Notes under the pieces: generated by a model | What the model was told of the DNA's origin: nothing | The model's input: only the letters and a program-made list of their open reading frames with translations | Database searches by the model: none | Part shown: piece by piece, positions 10,648 to 20,869 of the stretch | Position numbering within the stretch: position 1 is the first letter of the stretch | Layout: every line of letters starts with the position of its first letter | Made by a program: the position numbers and the translations under genes | Assembly: GCA_030867875.1 (NCBI GenBank) | Contig: JAOWCC010001368.1 | Location: 2,976,965 to 3,040,964 of the forward strand | Origin: Actinernus sp. WN-2022 | Taxonomy: Eukaryota; Cnidaria; Anthozoa; Actiniaria; Actinernidae | Length of the DNA stretch: 64,000 nt | Reading direction: 5' to 3'

Positions 10648-10973
10648 CAATTGCCTTATATCATTATGACGTCAAATCAAAACAATCTATTGTTTAAACG
10701 CTAAGCATCACGGTCGTGGGAGGGGGTCAAAACAGCAACAACACAAAGGAAATCGCTATCAAATGCATTTTGTAGAACGCAGAATAGCGGTAACAGCCAC
10801 CAAATACGGTAAATATTGTGGGATAAACATTGATACAGCTGATATCTGGAAACCAGACAATTCGAAGTTAAATTTTCCTCAGCAGAGCATATTAAGTTCA
10901 AAATTCTATTGTTCATGTTGATTCTGTCCCCCTCATAAACAAGCCGTGACGTCATAATGATATAGGGCAATTG
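10648..10973. mobile_element. Inverted-repeat element
   Basis: The 27-bp left arm (CAATTGCCTTATATCATTAT then GACGTCA) pairs with the right arm at 10947-10973 with one or two mismatches. The interior is non-coding. Confidence 0.55.
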
Positions 10974-11544
10974 CTGGTTTTCACTTAATCCCCAGAGATT
11001 GAAATGACAAAGGGCATGGCGGCCATGTTGGTGCCCCAACAAAAGCTAACGAGGAATCTATTGTTTAAGGGCACCAACATGGCCTCAATTATTTACTCCC
11101 GGGGGAGGGGTGTGGGAACTCCTATAAAAAAGTGACGGTGATGCTCGTCGAAAATAAAGCCGTCATGATCACCTACAAGCTGAAGAACACCACTCTAGAG
11201 ACGATGAAGGCTGAACGGGACCTCGGTGTCTGGGTAGCGAATGTCCTTACCTGGACCAAGCAAGTGTGTGAACAGTCGTCGCGTGCAAACAACCTCCTCG
11301 GCTACCTCAGGAGGAACACACGGTGCATTCGAGTCGAAGCACCGCGGTGAGGCGTACACTATATATGACACTAGTACGTCCTCACTTCGGGTACGTCACG
11401 CAAGTCTGGGCGCCGCAGCCCATTGATTTAGTTACTAGGTTAGAAAGAACTCAGAGGCATGCCACGAAATACATACTCAACTTACCGTTTTCTTGTTCTG
11501 TCATTAGCTACAATTGTAGGTTACATTCTCTGACACTTCTTCCA

Positions 11545-11886
11545 ATAGACCTTTCCCACGCGGCCATCTTGCCGGAATAAACCTATTGTTAATGCTTACC
11601 CAGCCTCGGTTAAACACGTTTGAGACCGAGGCTGGGTAAGCATTAACAACAGGTTTATTCCAAGATGGCTGCTGCGTGGGAAAGGTCTATTGACCGATTT
11701 ATCTTGTACATTTGTTGTCCCAATTCAGACCACCTGACTTTTCCCTTGAGTAATGTTTTATTGTTTTTCTGTATCCCAAGAGGAAATGTAACATGTTTTC
11801 TAATTAGAAAACAAAGCATGAATCATCTGGAGAGCTGTCACATGATCTGAATTAGGACAACAAATGTACAAGCTAAATCGGTCTAT
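11545..11886. mobile_element. Composite foldback element inside the LINE pseudogene
   Basis: The first module (11545-11690) is a strong hairpin with ends ATAGACCTTTCCCACG and CGTGGGAAAGGTCTAT and inner arms around TTAATGCTTACCCAGCCTCG. The second (11690-11886) begins TTGACCGATTTA and ends TAAATCGGTCTAT, with inner ACATTTGTTGTCC/GGACAACAAATGT. Its insertion splits the LINE codons between LTLLP-I and CYWHEY. Homologous to 4296-5036. Confidence 0.75.
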
Positions 11887-12084
11887 TTGTTACTGGCACG
11901 AATATTTGGATGTTTTTTTCTTTAAAATAACACATGGTTTAGTCACTTTAAAGTCCTCCGTCCTTCCTCTTATCCGTATTACCAGACCGACTAGATCATA
12001 TCCAGCAAATGTTGTAAAATTCTTTTATCCGTAAATGTAAAACTACTGCTTATCAGCGATCCTTCTTTGTCAGATCCTCTAGAA

Positions 12085-12324
12085 GAGGGTCTGAATGGGG
12101 TTAACTGACTACTGACAAACGGCCTTAAAAATAACTGACAACTGACAAATGACGATTTTTTTACTGAGAACTGACAACCGAAAAATAAACTGACAAATTT
12201 GGTGTTTGTGGGTCAAACATTGTAAATTTTCTCTAGCAATGATTAACTAGGGCTAACTGACAACTGACAAATGGCCAAAAATTTAACTGACAACTGACTT
12301 GTAGACCCCCCCATTCAGACCCTC
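12085..12324. mobile_element. 240-bp MITE with 6-bp target duplication
   Basis: The ends GAGGGTCTGAATGGGG and CCCCATTCAGACCCTC are inverted repeats flanked by CTAGAA at 12079-12084 and 12325-12330. Removing the element and one CTAGAA restores the LINE frame (SSRIWNTV). The interior is made of ACTGACAA-type short repeats. Confidence 0.85.
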
Positions 12325-12839
12325 CTAGAATATGGAACACTGTTGCCGATGAATTTAACCTCGCTATGGACAGCCTTGACTCATTTAAATCCGTTACGTT
12401 AAAATATTATTTTACATCTCTGGAAACCTGCTATGACTCTGAGAATCCTCGAACCTTTAAAACTATCTGCCCGAAATGTAACTGTTCCCGCAGCCTTACG
12501 CGTCCTGTTTCCTGTTGTTATTAGTATTTTTATTGTTATTGTAAGGTTTTTCTACTTATAATTAGTCGTTCACCAATTTATTTTTACTATTTTTAAGTCT
12601 TGGGCCCGCAGTTATTACTGCTCAGTGTTGCGGATCCCCTGCCATATCTTCTTGAGTTTGTTTACTAGTATTATGATTTATTATGTTATGTTTCTATTAT
12701 TTCCTTATATGTTCTTGTAGCTTCGCCATTTTACTTTGAAAATGGTGAAGCTAATAAAATAAAGGAACCCTTAAATAAAAGGTACCAGAATCTCGTTCTG
12801 TGGGCATGGCTCAAATTTGTTTTTACCTATCCCCGTTTG

Positions 12840-12990
12840 GCCCAATCTAACTCAGTCAATTAGTGTTTTATCATATGACCGCTGTCCAATAGCAATTAGT
12901 GTTTAATCATATGACCGCTGTCCAATGGCAAAACAACAAGCAAAAACTCGACGGCTTTTTCTGACCCGCACACGTTAAACATATACGGTC
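12840..12990. mobile_element. Foldback family 2, second copy with internal duplication
   Basis: It shares CTAACTCAGTCAAT, TCATATGACC and GACGGCTTTTTC with 560-675. A roughly 36-bp stretch (CAATTAGTGTTT(T/A)ATCATATG...) is repeated in tandem at 12857 and 12894. Confidence 0.6.
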
Positions 12991-13125
12991 GCCATTACGT
13001 GACCTACGAACGCGATCTGGCAGTCGTAAAAGTGATACAATAACAGGTTTTTAATTGCAATCTATTTGAGGTAACGTTGTTACAAACTGTCACTCACTAT
13101 GTTATTACCCTTCAATCCATTGCAG

Positions 13126-13313
13126 CTCAAGATGACGTAACAGATGACGTAACAGATGACGTAACAGATGACGTAGACACCAAAGAGTACAATTCATCCC
13201 CAGTGTCTTTCTCAAGCCCGTTTGCCGTCACCATGGCAACAGCCACCGTATTACATAACTTGTATAACTTGTTTACTGTACTGTGTTACCAACTTCTCCA
13301 GAGATGGCAATGA
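13126..13313 (+). CDS. Candidate last exon of the F5/8C gene (DDVT repeats, hydrophobic tail)
   Basis: The acceptor is TCCATTGCAG. The exon begins with two bases that complete a phase-1 codon, which matches the phase-1 end of exon c at 8837. It encodes QDDVTDDVTDDVTDDVDTK (four 12-bp GATGACGTAACA-type units at 13131-13178), then a Ser-rich stretch and a mostly hydrophobic C-terminus (FAVTMATATVLHNLYNLF ... QLLQRWQ) ending at TGA 13311-13313. An AATAAA at 13534 could serve polyadenylation. An acidic stalk plus a C-terminal hydrophobic tail would suit a membrane- or GPI-attached protein. The link to the discoidin exons rests on strand, order and phase only. Confidence 0.45.
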
Positions 13314-13747
13314 AACTTGTTGAATATTACTATTCAAACTTTCTTATATTATACTTTATTTGCAGATTGATAGCTGGAGAAATGTAACTATTGCTTTATA
13401 CGTATCACAATAGGCACCCACCCTGCGAAGATAGATAATCACTTGGCTCAGAATTTGGTAACTCATTTGATCGGCTTTTTTAACCCTTTATTTTGCTGTA
13501 AGTATACCTGAGTTGAACGCTGTTTAAATCCGTAATAAACTCGACCAAGAAATATTGAGTCGTTCGTCATTTTAAATCGTTAACTGAATATGTTTTATGG
13601 TAACCTGGCCATGTCGATAAACGTGAGAACAGTCTCAAGATAATCTGGTTTCTTGTGATTTGTTACTAATGACTGACTGGTAACATGAGCAGAGTATAAG
13701 TTGAAATCAAAAGGCGTAGCTTGTGGGTCCTAGGGTACTCGTAATCA

Positions 13748-13763
13748 CCCCCCCCCCCCCCCC
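13748..13763 (+). repeat. Poly-C tract
   Basis: A run of sixteen C residues. Nothing else is recognisable at 13320-14030. Confidence 0.9.
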
Positions 13764-14030
13764 GCCATTGGGTTAGAAGAAAATATGTGTATAGAATTAA
13801 TAGTATATATAATAAATGAAACACTGATCTACAAAATCTACCTGAGAATGCTGAACATGAAATTTCGACGAAACCAAATTTCAAAAATTCCCAGAAGATC
13901 ATGCCCACGACACTGGAATGCGGCAGCTCGCCCTTCAGCAAAACATGCTCTGGTTCTTGGCAGCCCGGCATGCATAATAAGGACCGCGCTCTGACGTGTA
14001 ACAGAACATGGACTCGAGAGTGGTCAGACC

Positions 14031-14130
14031 AACAGGTCTCGGATAAGGACGTAAAATCGTAGGACTAGTGTCCCCAAGTAGCTGCATGCAAAGCTAAATC
14101 CATTGGCACTTAAATAAAATCACTTACTTA
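14031..14130 (+). mobile_element. SINE family A, 3' fragment
   Basis: It shares CTCGGATAAGGACGTAAAAT, CGTAGGACTAGTGTCCCCAA and CACTTAAATAAAATCAC with 6150-6250. The tRNA-like head is missing. Confidence 0.65.
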
Positions 14131-14175
14131 CGTACTTTTACTAGAATATCAGGACAGATCATTGGGTACGTATGC

Positions 14176-14815
14176 ATGATTTTGACATGGAAGTATGAGA
14201 CCGCACATGTCCATTTATTTCTCTTAGTTTCTCTTGTTATTTTGACATTGATCTTCAAAATAAAACGAGAAAGAGAAACATCAATGAATTAGAAAAGTGC
14301 ATTATTCTATTATCAGGATGCAGCCTTAGTTAGGTCCGACTCCTGACTAACTAAATATGACGTCATAGAAAACGTCAATCCTGTACAAATTTACGCCAAA
14401 TGAATGTGCTTTATGAAGTATTTTGATGACATAATCTGTTTGTAACGCGTAGTAAAGAACAAGAGTGGCCCAAGTATTGTTGATGAGGAACGCCGAACCA
14501 AGTTGAGTGGTACCGTACACAACTACGCGCTGCTGATGGCTGGTTAGGAAGTTTCTGAACCAAAGTAGCAGAGAGCAGTCAATACCATGACAGAAGAAAA
14601 CACATTATCATCAATACTATCCATTCCGTTGATAATTAGAACAGACAACCAGAAGAGTAAAAGGGGCGGACTTTACCGTTTGCAACTTGAAATGTTACTG
14701 GTTACCCAATAGTCTAACCCTAAAACAATACAAACCCTACAACAATATAATTCTTTATCAGTAAAGTCCAATAGGATACGACATGTGCGGTCTCATACTT
14801 CCATGTCAAAATCAT
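14176..14815. mobile_element. 640-bp element with exact 36-bp terminal inverted repeats
   Basis: Positions 14176-14211 (starting ATGATTTTGACATGGAAGTA) are the exact reverse complement of 14780-14815. The interior around 14325-14440 (ACTAAATATGACGTCATAG, AATGTGCTTTATGAAG) is similar to 17190-17345. The right end abuts LINE sequence at 14812. Confidence 0.75.
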
Positions 14816-15635
14816 TGCCCGAAATATTGGCATCTTTTATAAATTAAGGCATTACATGTCTCTAGCCCAACTAAAACAACTATACTATAGCCTTATCTAC
14901 CCCTACATTTCATATGCTATCCTCGCATGGGGAAGTGCCTATAAAACACAAATTAAAAAAGTTCAAACGAAACAAAATATAGTGATAAGAGTTATGTTTT
15001 TTGCTGTTACCCATGGGCCTAACACAGAAAGTGCTCTACCCCTTATGAATCTGTTAAATATTCTCTCCGTTAATGCTATTTACAATTTACAAGCCCTCAA
15101 ATTTGCTCATAAGTGGCATAGAAATGAGTTACCTAACATATTTCAAAACTATTTTCAGTATGCTAGTGAAGTCCATTCTTATAGTACGCGATATGCCACC
15201 AACAAAAAATTCTATAAATCACGCACAAGAACCAACATTGGAAAACAATCTGTATCATCAGCAACAGTTGATCTCTGGCAAGAACTTCCCAGTCATTTAA
15301 AAAATCTCACCAATTTCACATTTCCTAAAAAAGTAAAACAATTTCTAATTCAAAAGCAATTTAAATCAAACCTTTAACTGCCAATGTTTGTTATTGTATG
15401 TGTCTGTATTTTCTTGTTCGTATTTTGTTTTATTTGTGTCACTACATTAATAATGTATCTTTACATGGCTAGGAGCTAACTAGAAAACCTTTGTTTATTT
15501 AGCCCCTAGACACCTTTAATATGTATATTGTACCTTTGTCATTGACTTTTTCATATTTTGCTACTTTTTTTCTTTCAAACAAGGAACTGTAAATATAATA
15601 ATAGGTGTGAAATAAAAGGATTTGTTGTTGTTTTT
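14812..15635 (+). mobile_element. LINE 3' fragment (CR1/L2-like)
   Basis: RT C-terminal coding (14814-15377) is followed by a 3' UTR ending in AATAAAAGGATTTGTTGTTG. It belongs to the same broad family as the LINE at 46505-59936: both share the YPY(I/L)(S/N)Y region, the ASEVHSYSTRY/ASEVHSHNTRY motif and a similar C-terminus. Confidence 0.8.
14814..15377 (+). pseudogene. RT C-terminal domain of a 5'-truncated LINE
   Basis: The frame is open from about 14814 (IARNIGIFYKLRHYM) to a TAA at 15375-15377. Motifs include SLIYPYISYAILAWGSAYKT, then KQN, and later YASEVHSYSTRYATNKK and DLWQELPSHLK. There is no catalytic palm, so it cannot act alone. Confidence 0.8.
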
Positions 15636-15841
15636 TGTTCTTAAAAACAGTGAGTAAAAAAGAAGGTTTATTGTTTCATCGTACGACTTGGTTCAAAAAT
15701 ATTCCAGGAGAGAACATGTGTGACGATAGTAAAATTCCTGTTTCGATCAGTGAAAAGTAAACATCAATTACGTATCTGTATCTAGCCAATCAGCAACTTG
15801 TGTTACATGGACGTTAACTATAAAGACATAGTAAAGAGGTG

Positions 15842-15898
15842 GCCATGGTTGCTATGGTTGCTATGGTTGGTATGGTTGCCATGGTTGCTATTGTTGCT
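15842..15898 (+). repeat. 9-bp tandem repeat (GGTTGCTAT)
   Basis: About six imperfect units of GGTTGCTAT with variants GGTTGGTAT and GGTTGCCAT. Confidence 0.8.
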
Positions 15899-15959
15899 CG
15901 GACGAAGGGAAGTCAGCTCCACATCGACTATTCGCTATGGATAGGCAGGGCTGGAGGAA

Positions 15960-17690
15960 GTGTTTGATGTCGCAAGAGCGGGGTTTCTGAAGAACAAACA
16001 CAACATGTTCTTTATAATAGGTCATATTTTATCATTACTATCTAATACCTTTCAACAACCATGTTCCTTGTTATTTTCTCTCTTAAAGTTCCACTGCCAA
16101 TCACTGTCAATAACTTTTAAAGTTTTTTTAAAGTTTTTTTTAAGGCCGCATGAAATTAGGTTGAAGTGGGATCACGGCAAACTGTTTAGCCGGTTAATGT
16201 TTTCTTCCATAAACTTTTTGTAGAGTTATAAAAACAATTTTCTCTAAAATCATATTTTAAAAGATCATTTTATAGGCACTTTAAACAAAACCACAAAAAT
16301 AACACATCGAGATAGAAGAGAGATCGGTTGTGAAGTCCTAATATGCTTTATAAACGTTTTCGATAGAGGATGGCAAAGATTAAATTGAATTACGAAAGCT
16401 TATTCGATAAATTTGATATCGGTTACAGTGAACCGATTTTAAGTTGCTCTAAATTTCTCTTAAAAGCAGTATTTTTTATCCACTGTAATCGGCTTCGCCA
16501 TCCTGGATATGACGTATGACACGGTGGGCACAAACGACCATAAAAACGGCATCAGTTCTATATTTTAAAAAGTTTTCAATGCAGACGATTGAATTTTTGT
16601 AGAAGGATGTAGAATCGCAAAAGGAATATAACCTGATTTTTTAAGCTATGTTACTACCATCGTGACGTCACAATGACGTCATTTAGCCATTTGTAATACG
16701 TTTCTTGCAACTGTTCATTATCTTTAAAAACGAAATGTCATATATTGTTAAAATCTACTCGTGATGAGAATGAAGGAATCGAAAACCCGATGTCGATTGG
16801 TTAAGGAAATCAAAAGTTATGAAAGTTTGAATTTTGTCCATTTTCCCGCCAAAATTTGGCGGGAAATAAACAACACAACAGCATTTATGAAAACATTGCT
16901 TCATTAAATTTTTAGAGTTGTAAATATTGTTGCATGACATTTTGTCCAATCATAAAACACGTTGGTGGCTAAAATCGTATGTTTTTTGAATTTTGATTTT
17001 TTGTCCATAACCGGCTTAAAATTGAAGTCATATTTTCAGCAACGTCATTATGACGTCATACTTTTTTATACATGCCCTTAGAAAAAAATCCTTTAAGTGA
17101 TTTTCGAGTTTTAGTGATGAAATGCGCTAGTCTGGCACTCAAAACCCACATTATTTTCTTTTCTTGATTTTTTAACAATAGGCAGCCTTATTTAGGTATG
17201 ACACCTGACGTCACTAAATATGACGTCATAGCAACAGTCATTCCTCTATAACTTTTGCTATAATAGTCGTAGAACGTTCAAATGTGCGCCAAAGGAATGT
17301 GTGTCATGAAGGCCCTTTGATGGTGTAGTCTGTTTGTAACATCTATTAAAGGGGGAATTTTACCAAAAAAGGAGGCATCATTTATGACGTCACAACAACG
17401 TCATCATACTAACATAAAACACCTAAAATATGTAGTTTCATTTTGTTAACAAGTCACCAACATTTCCTCAAATTGAGACTATAAGTAAAGAAATGGTGTT
17501 AATTTTAATTATTTGTCCACGCTCACTGATGCCGATTTTGACGTACTTTATGCCCGACGTGTGATGAGAAAGGTGTGCATGGATTGGTTTAAAATCTCAC
17601 CTTGAAGCCGAAGCTCACTGTGACTAAATAATGGGTCCTTTCTTTCGATATCTGAAAGATAATACATCAAAGATGAGGTAATTATTCACT
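15960..17690. other. Repeat-derived, non-coding stretch
   Basis: No convincing gene. It is rich in TGACGTCA/GACGTCAT motifs (near 16660-16680, 17043-17060, 17205-17230, 17383-17402). The part at 17190-17345 matches the interior of the element at 14176-14815, so it is probably one or more diverged non-autonomous transposons. Confidence 0.5.
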
Positions 17691-17824
17691 CAATTAGATT
17701 ACGCTTAGATGAAGCAATGACTGGCTCTTTTATAGAGTCTTGTAGCAAATTTAATTCTTGCTATGAAACGCATGGAATAGCAAAAGAGCTCAGAATAGTT
17801 CATTTGTATTATGGCGTCATTATA

Positions 17825-17952
17825 CTACAACTACCAGAATCCTCTTCGAATTCTTTTTCTCATTGAAATTTATCAACTCCTTTGAGAATTCCAAGACAAT
17901 GACCTTGACTAAGAGGAACAAAAGGATCCGCGCAAAGCCGGGTTCTGGTAGT
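17825..17952. mobile_element. Foldback hairpin
   Basis: ACTACAACTACCAGAATCC pairs with GGTTCTGGTAGTCAGT, and the inner AACTCCTTTGAGAATTCCAAG region resembles, inverted, 4110-4195. Confidence 0.5.
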
Positions 17953-17954
17953 CA

Positions 17955-18585
17955 GTCAGAACATGAGTTGGTCAGACCACGTGGATAGAGTCAGTAAGAA
18001 GGTCAATCAACGTCTTGGCATCATCCGCCGGGTAAAGCATTTGCTGCCCTTGCATGCGCGGCTAACTCTATAAATCTCTTGTCCTTCCCTTACTTGACTA
18101 TGCCAATATCGTCTGGGGAGATAAGAATAATACCGTCCTCATGGATCACCTTCAAGTTCTTTAAAATAATGCTGCTCGACTTTCCCTCAAGCTCTTCTGC
18201 ATCTCAAGCACTCGAACTATTAAACTGGAAACCACTGTACCTTCTACGGCGCTGTCATATAATACACGCCGTCAGCACAATCTACATTTACCATTCGCAC
18301 GTAGGAATTGGGTACAACAGAAGTTTACCTACCATGCACTGTTAGACTGGAAATCTTTACTGAGACTCTGAAGTTATACAATCAACTACATTATCAATTT
18401 TTAAATCTTACTGGCACATAACTTAATTTCATAATAACCCTTGTACTATTTCTATTTTAATTTATTTCAACCATTTATTTTTTCTGTTTTCCATATATTA
18501 GTGAAATATATATTTTTAATACAGGACCTCCCTGAAAATCACAAATTGTGAGTGGAGCTTTCCTGTCAAAATATTATTATTATTA
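17955..18585 (+). pseudogene. Degenerate LINE RT fragment, same family as 688-1910
   Basis: The translation shows WSDHVDRVSKKVNQRLGIIR, RVKHLLPLHARL, then LPLLDYANIVWGDKNNTVLM. This parallels NDHVDYANSKVKQRLGIL, IKYLLPASVREL and ILDYVDIVWGDKSNTTLM of the minus-strand copy. Several stops and frameshifts are present. The 3' end (ACAGGACCTCCCTGAAAATC) and ATT tail match 722-780. Confidence 0.8.
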
Positions 18586-18589
18586 GTTG

Positions 18590-19225
18590 TAGTGTATGAC
18601 GTCATCATGCAAATGTTTATTTATGTACGTGTCATTGGCTAAGATAGCGCGATTTAAAGGGAAGCTTTATATAAGTGATACCAGAAGTCCATAACCAGAA
18701 GTGTCCATCTGGTATTGGGGTAGCGGCCCATCAGTTTACAGAGTTGTCTATTTTTAGAAATGCTAATATCAAATTTCGCAGGGGAAAACTGGCGGACATT
18801 GGCTCAGATGCGAGAGTTAGGACTCCGGTGTCCGGTGGGGGGGGGGGGGTACCCCCTGGTTTGAAGCTCGCTACAAACTACAAAGCTACGGTGGCAAATG
18901 TTGGGCTTTTGACGACTGAAATTGAAGATTTTGGAATTGAAATGAAAAGAAATGTATAGACTGATCATCTGTGCCTCTGCTAATGGATATCTTGGGGTGA
19001 TTTGAGAAAGTTCAAAGTGATTTTCAAGTCTTCAAGTGACCGGTTGACTAGCGACAAGTATAAAAGTTTGAATCAATGACAATGAATGAAAACGGAACCG
19101 AAAATTTACATTATATAATAGCTGCCAAGAAACGAAATGTTCTTGCCATAATAGCCAAACATCTTGAGCGTGCGCGCTTGATCGAGATATGGTAATGAGA
19201 AGCCATTTGACTGTTTCTACCCGAA
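18590..19225. other. No recognised gene; one short unknown ORF
   Basis: An 94-codon ORF lies on the plus strand at 18675-18959, with a poly-G run (about 18836-18849) inside it that encodes Gly. No motif or splice context supports it as a gene. Confidence 0.4.
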
Positions 19226-19227
19226 AT

Positions 19228-19250
19228 ACAACAACAACAACAACAACAAT
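19228..19250. repeat. (CAA)n microsatellite
   Basis: About seven CAA units. LINE tails elsewhere in this window end in TTG repeats (near 15630), so this may mark the 3' end of a minus-strand LINE UTR extending to about 19950. No RT coding was recognised there. Confidence 0.6.
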
Positions 19251-20343
19251 ATATTTATTTATACTCATAAAGGGTTTACAATATTGTGAAAAAAAAGATG
19301 ATGAATTAAAATAAGTTTTAAGTATGAGCTAACCTAGAATAACCTGCAGGTTAATCGAGCTAGGTAGCACGTATAATTTATTTAAATGTAGTTAATTGGT
19401 TGGGCTGTGGGCCAAAAAAAGAAAAGACACGAAAAGGAACATTGAAGTAGTTACTCATTTACCATAAGGACAAAAACGGCCGGATTATAGAGAATTATAG
19501 ACAAAGAAGAAACAAACAAGTGTTTGCAAGACAATGACCGGTAGAGTGATAGAAAAACAGCTTGTGAATATAGTAGAGAGATATAATAAGTTGTTTGAAA
19601 CTATTTCGAGTATGATTTTTTAGGTTTTCGTCAATAGAATTCCACAATGGTACCTTGAAAGCGAATATTGAACTTGCCATAATTTTTTCTTGCTCGAGGA
19701 AGATAAAATGATTTTTTTGAAGCTAGCCTGGTATTATATTGATGAACAGTATTGACATAAAAAAAAAAAACCTAAACACTGGAGGAAGTTTTCCAGAGGA
19801 AAAATCCACAAAAATCATACATAAACAATGCATCACAGAGAAATACAAGATCTTTAAGTTTTAAGATGTCAAGACGTTTAAAAAGTGGGCTGGTATGTTC
19901 AGTATAACTGGAAAAAGTTATGATTCTAATGGTTTTTTCTGTAAAATGACAAGAGGGTTTAAAGTAGATGGATAGGTCTCATATTTGGTGCAGTCTCGTG
20001 CGTTCTTGGCATAATTATATAATACCAAGTCCTCTTATTTATCATCGCATGGTCAAACTTGTTGTGGATTTGACGAGGCTCTAGCTGAGTCAGTCCACAA
20101 CAATCCACATGGCGACTTGTACTTTACCCACAATTCTTTGCGCGCGAAAAACATTAAATTCGTTATAACATCACGGTCGAGAGGTTTGAAATCTTAAGAA
20201 GAAGCCAGTACAATGCTGTTGCCAAGACACTGTCAACGAAGAAAACAGAGGGTTTTGACTGCGTTAGGTTCGCAAGGGATTGTGGTCAAATGTACAGTCG
20301 CCATCTTTTTCGGTACGTTGGATTTTGACCGCGAGATGACGAA

Positions 20344-20830
20344 AAACGAAGTAAATATGTAGAGGACTGAATCGCATGAATGCGAATGCTAGACGGGATT
20401 TACGGGCAGTGAGTGATATTTTGAAAGTTCTGGGCCCGGTTGTTCGAAGCAAGGATAAGCGCTAACCGGCCCAGGATTAAATTGCTAACCCTGGGTTAAA
20501 CTGTACAGATTACAATTACAGATTTAGCGCTAACCTAGGGTTAAAGTTGACCTTGCTTCGAACAACCCAGCCCAGATAATTGCACGAGGCAGCTTTTAGG
20601 CGAGTGCAATTTGAGAACTTTCAAAATATCACTCAGTGCCTATAAATCAAGTATAGCACGGGCTCAGTTCATGTGATTTTTTGTTTATAATATACTGAGC
20701 AAATATTTGCTGAGAGCATGCGACTGTGCACTCTATAACCTTTTATGCACTCACTGATCAATCAGAATCCAGATATTTTGTTGAGTATATTATAAGAGGG
20801 CATACCACGATACACTATCGTAAATTTGAT
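20344..20830. mobile_element. Dispersed repeat carrying a nested inverted-repeat element
   Basis: The outer repeat (CACTGAGTGATATTTTGAAA-like, then TTGTTTATAATATACTGAGC, GAGAGCATGCGACTGTGCAC) recurs uninterrupted at 60718-60965. Here it is split at 20430-20575. Confidence 0.7.
20430..20575. mobile_element. Nested MITE, 146 bp
   Basis: The ends CTGGGCCCGGTTGTTCGAAG and CTTCGAACAACCCAGCCCAG are inverted repeats, extended inside by GCTAACC/GGTTAGC-type pairs. The unfilled site is at 60790-60805 (AAAGTTCTAATAATTGCAC). The target duplication is not clear. Confidence 0.7.
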
Positions 20831-20869
20831 TTTTACAACTCCAAACTAAACATAGTGAAGCGAAATGTT

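Larger units (their letters stand above)
11132..12775 (+). pseudogene. LINE reverse-transcriptase C-terminal pseudogene, interrupted twice
   Basis: Pieces of one RT C-terminal region are recognisable in order: RDLGVWVANVLTWTKQV, NNLLGYLRRNTRCI, then after a frameshift near 11335 LVRPHFGYVTQVWAP and RLHSLTLLPI. The protein resumes at 11890 with CYWHEYLD and ITHGLVTL, and again at 12325 with SRIWNTVADEFNLAM, ending at a TAG at 12522-12524. The gaps are the composite foldback element (11545-11886) and a 240-bp element (12085-12324). The 3' UTR has a stem (TAGCTTCGCCATTTT ... AAAATGGTGAAGCTA, about 12718-12753) and ends in AATAAAATAAAGG-type sequence, as in LINEs whose RT recognises a 3' stem. 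Confidence 0.8.

Noticed and set aside
18675..18959. 94-codon ORF as a host gene
   Set aside because: No known motif, contains a homopolymer-derived Gly run, and has no neighbouring exons.
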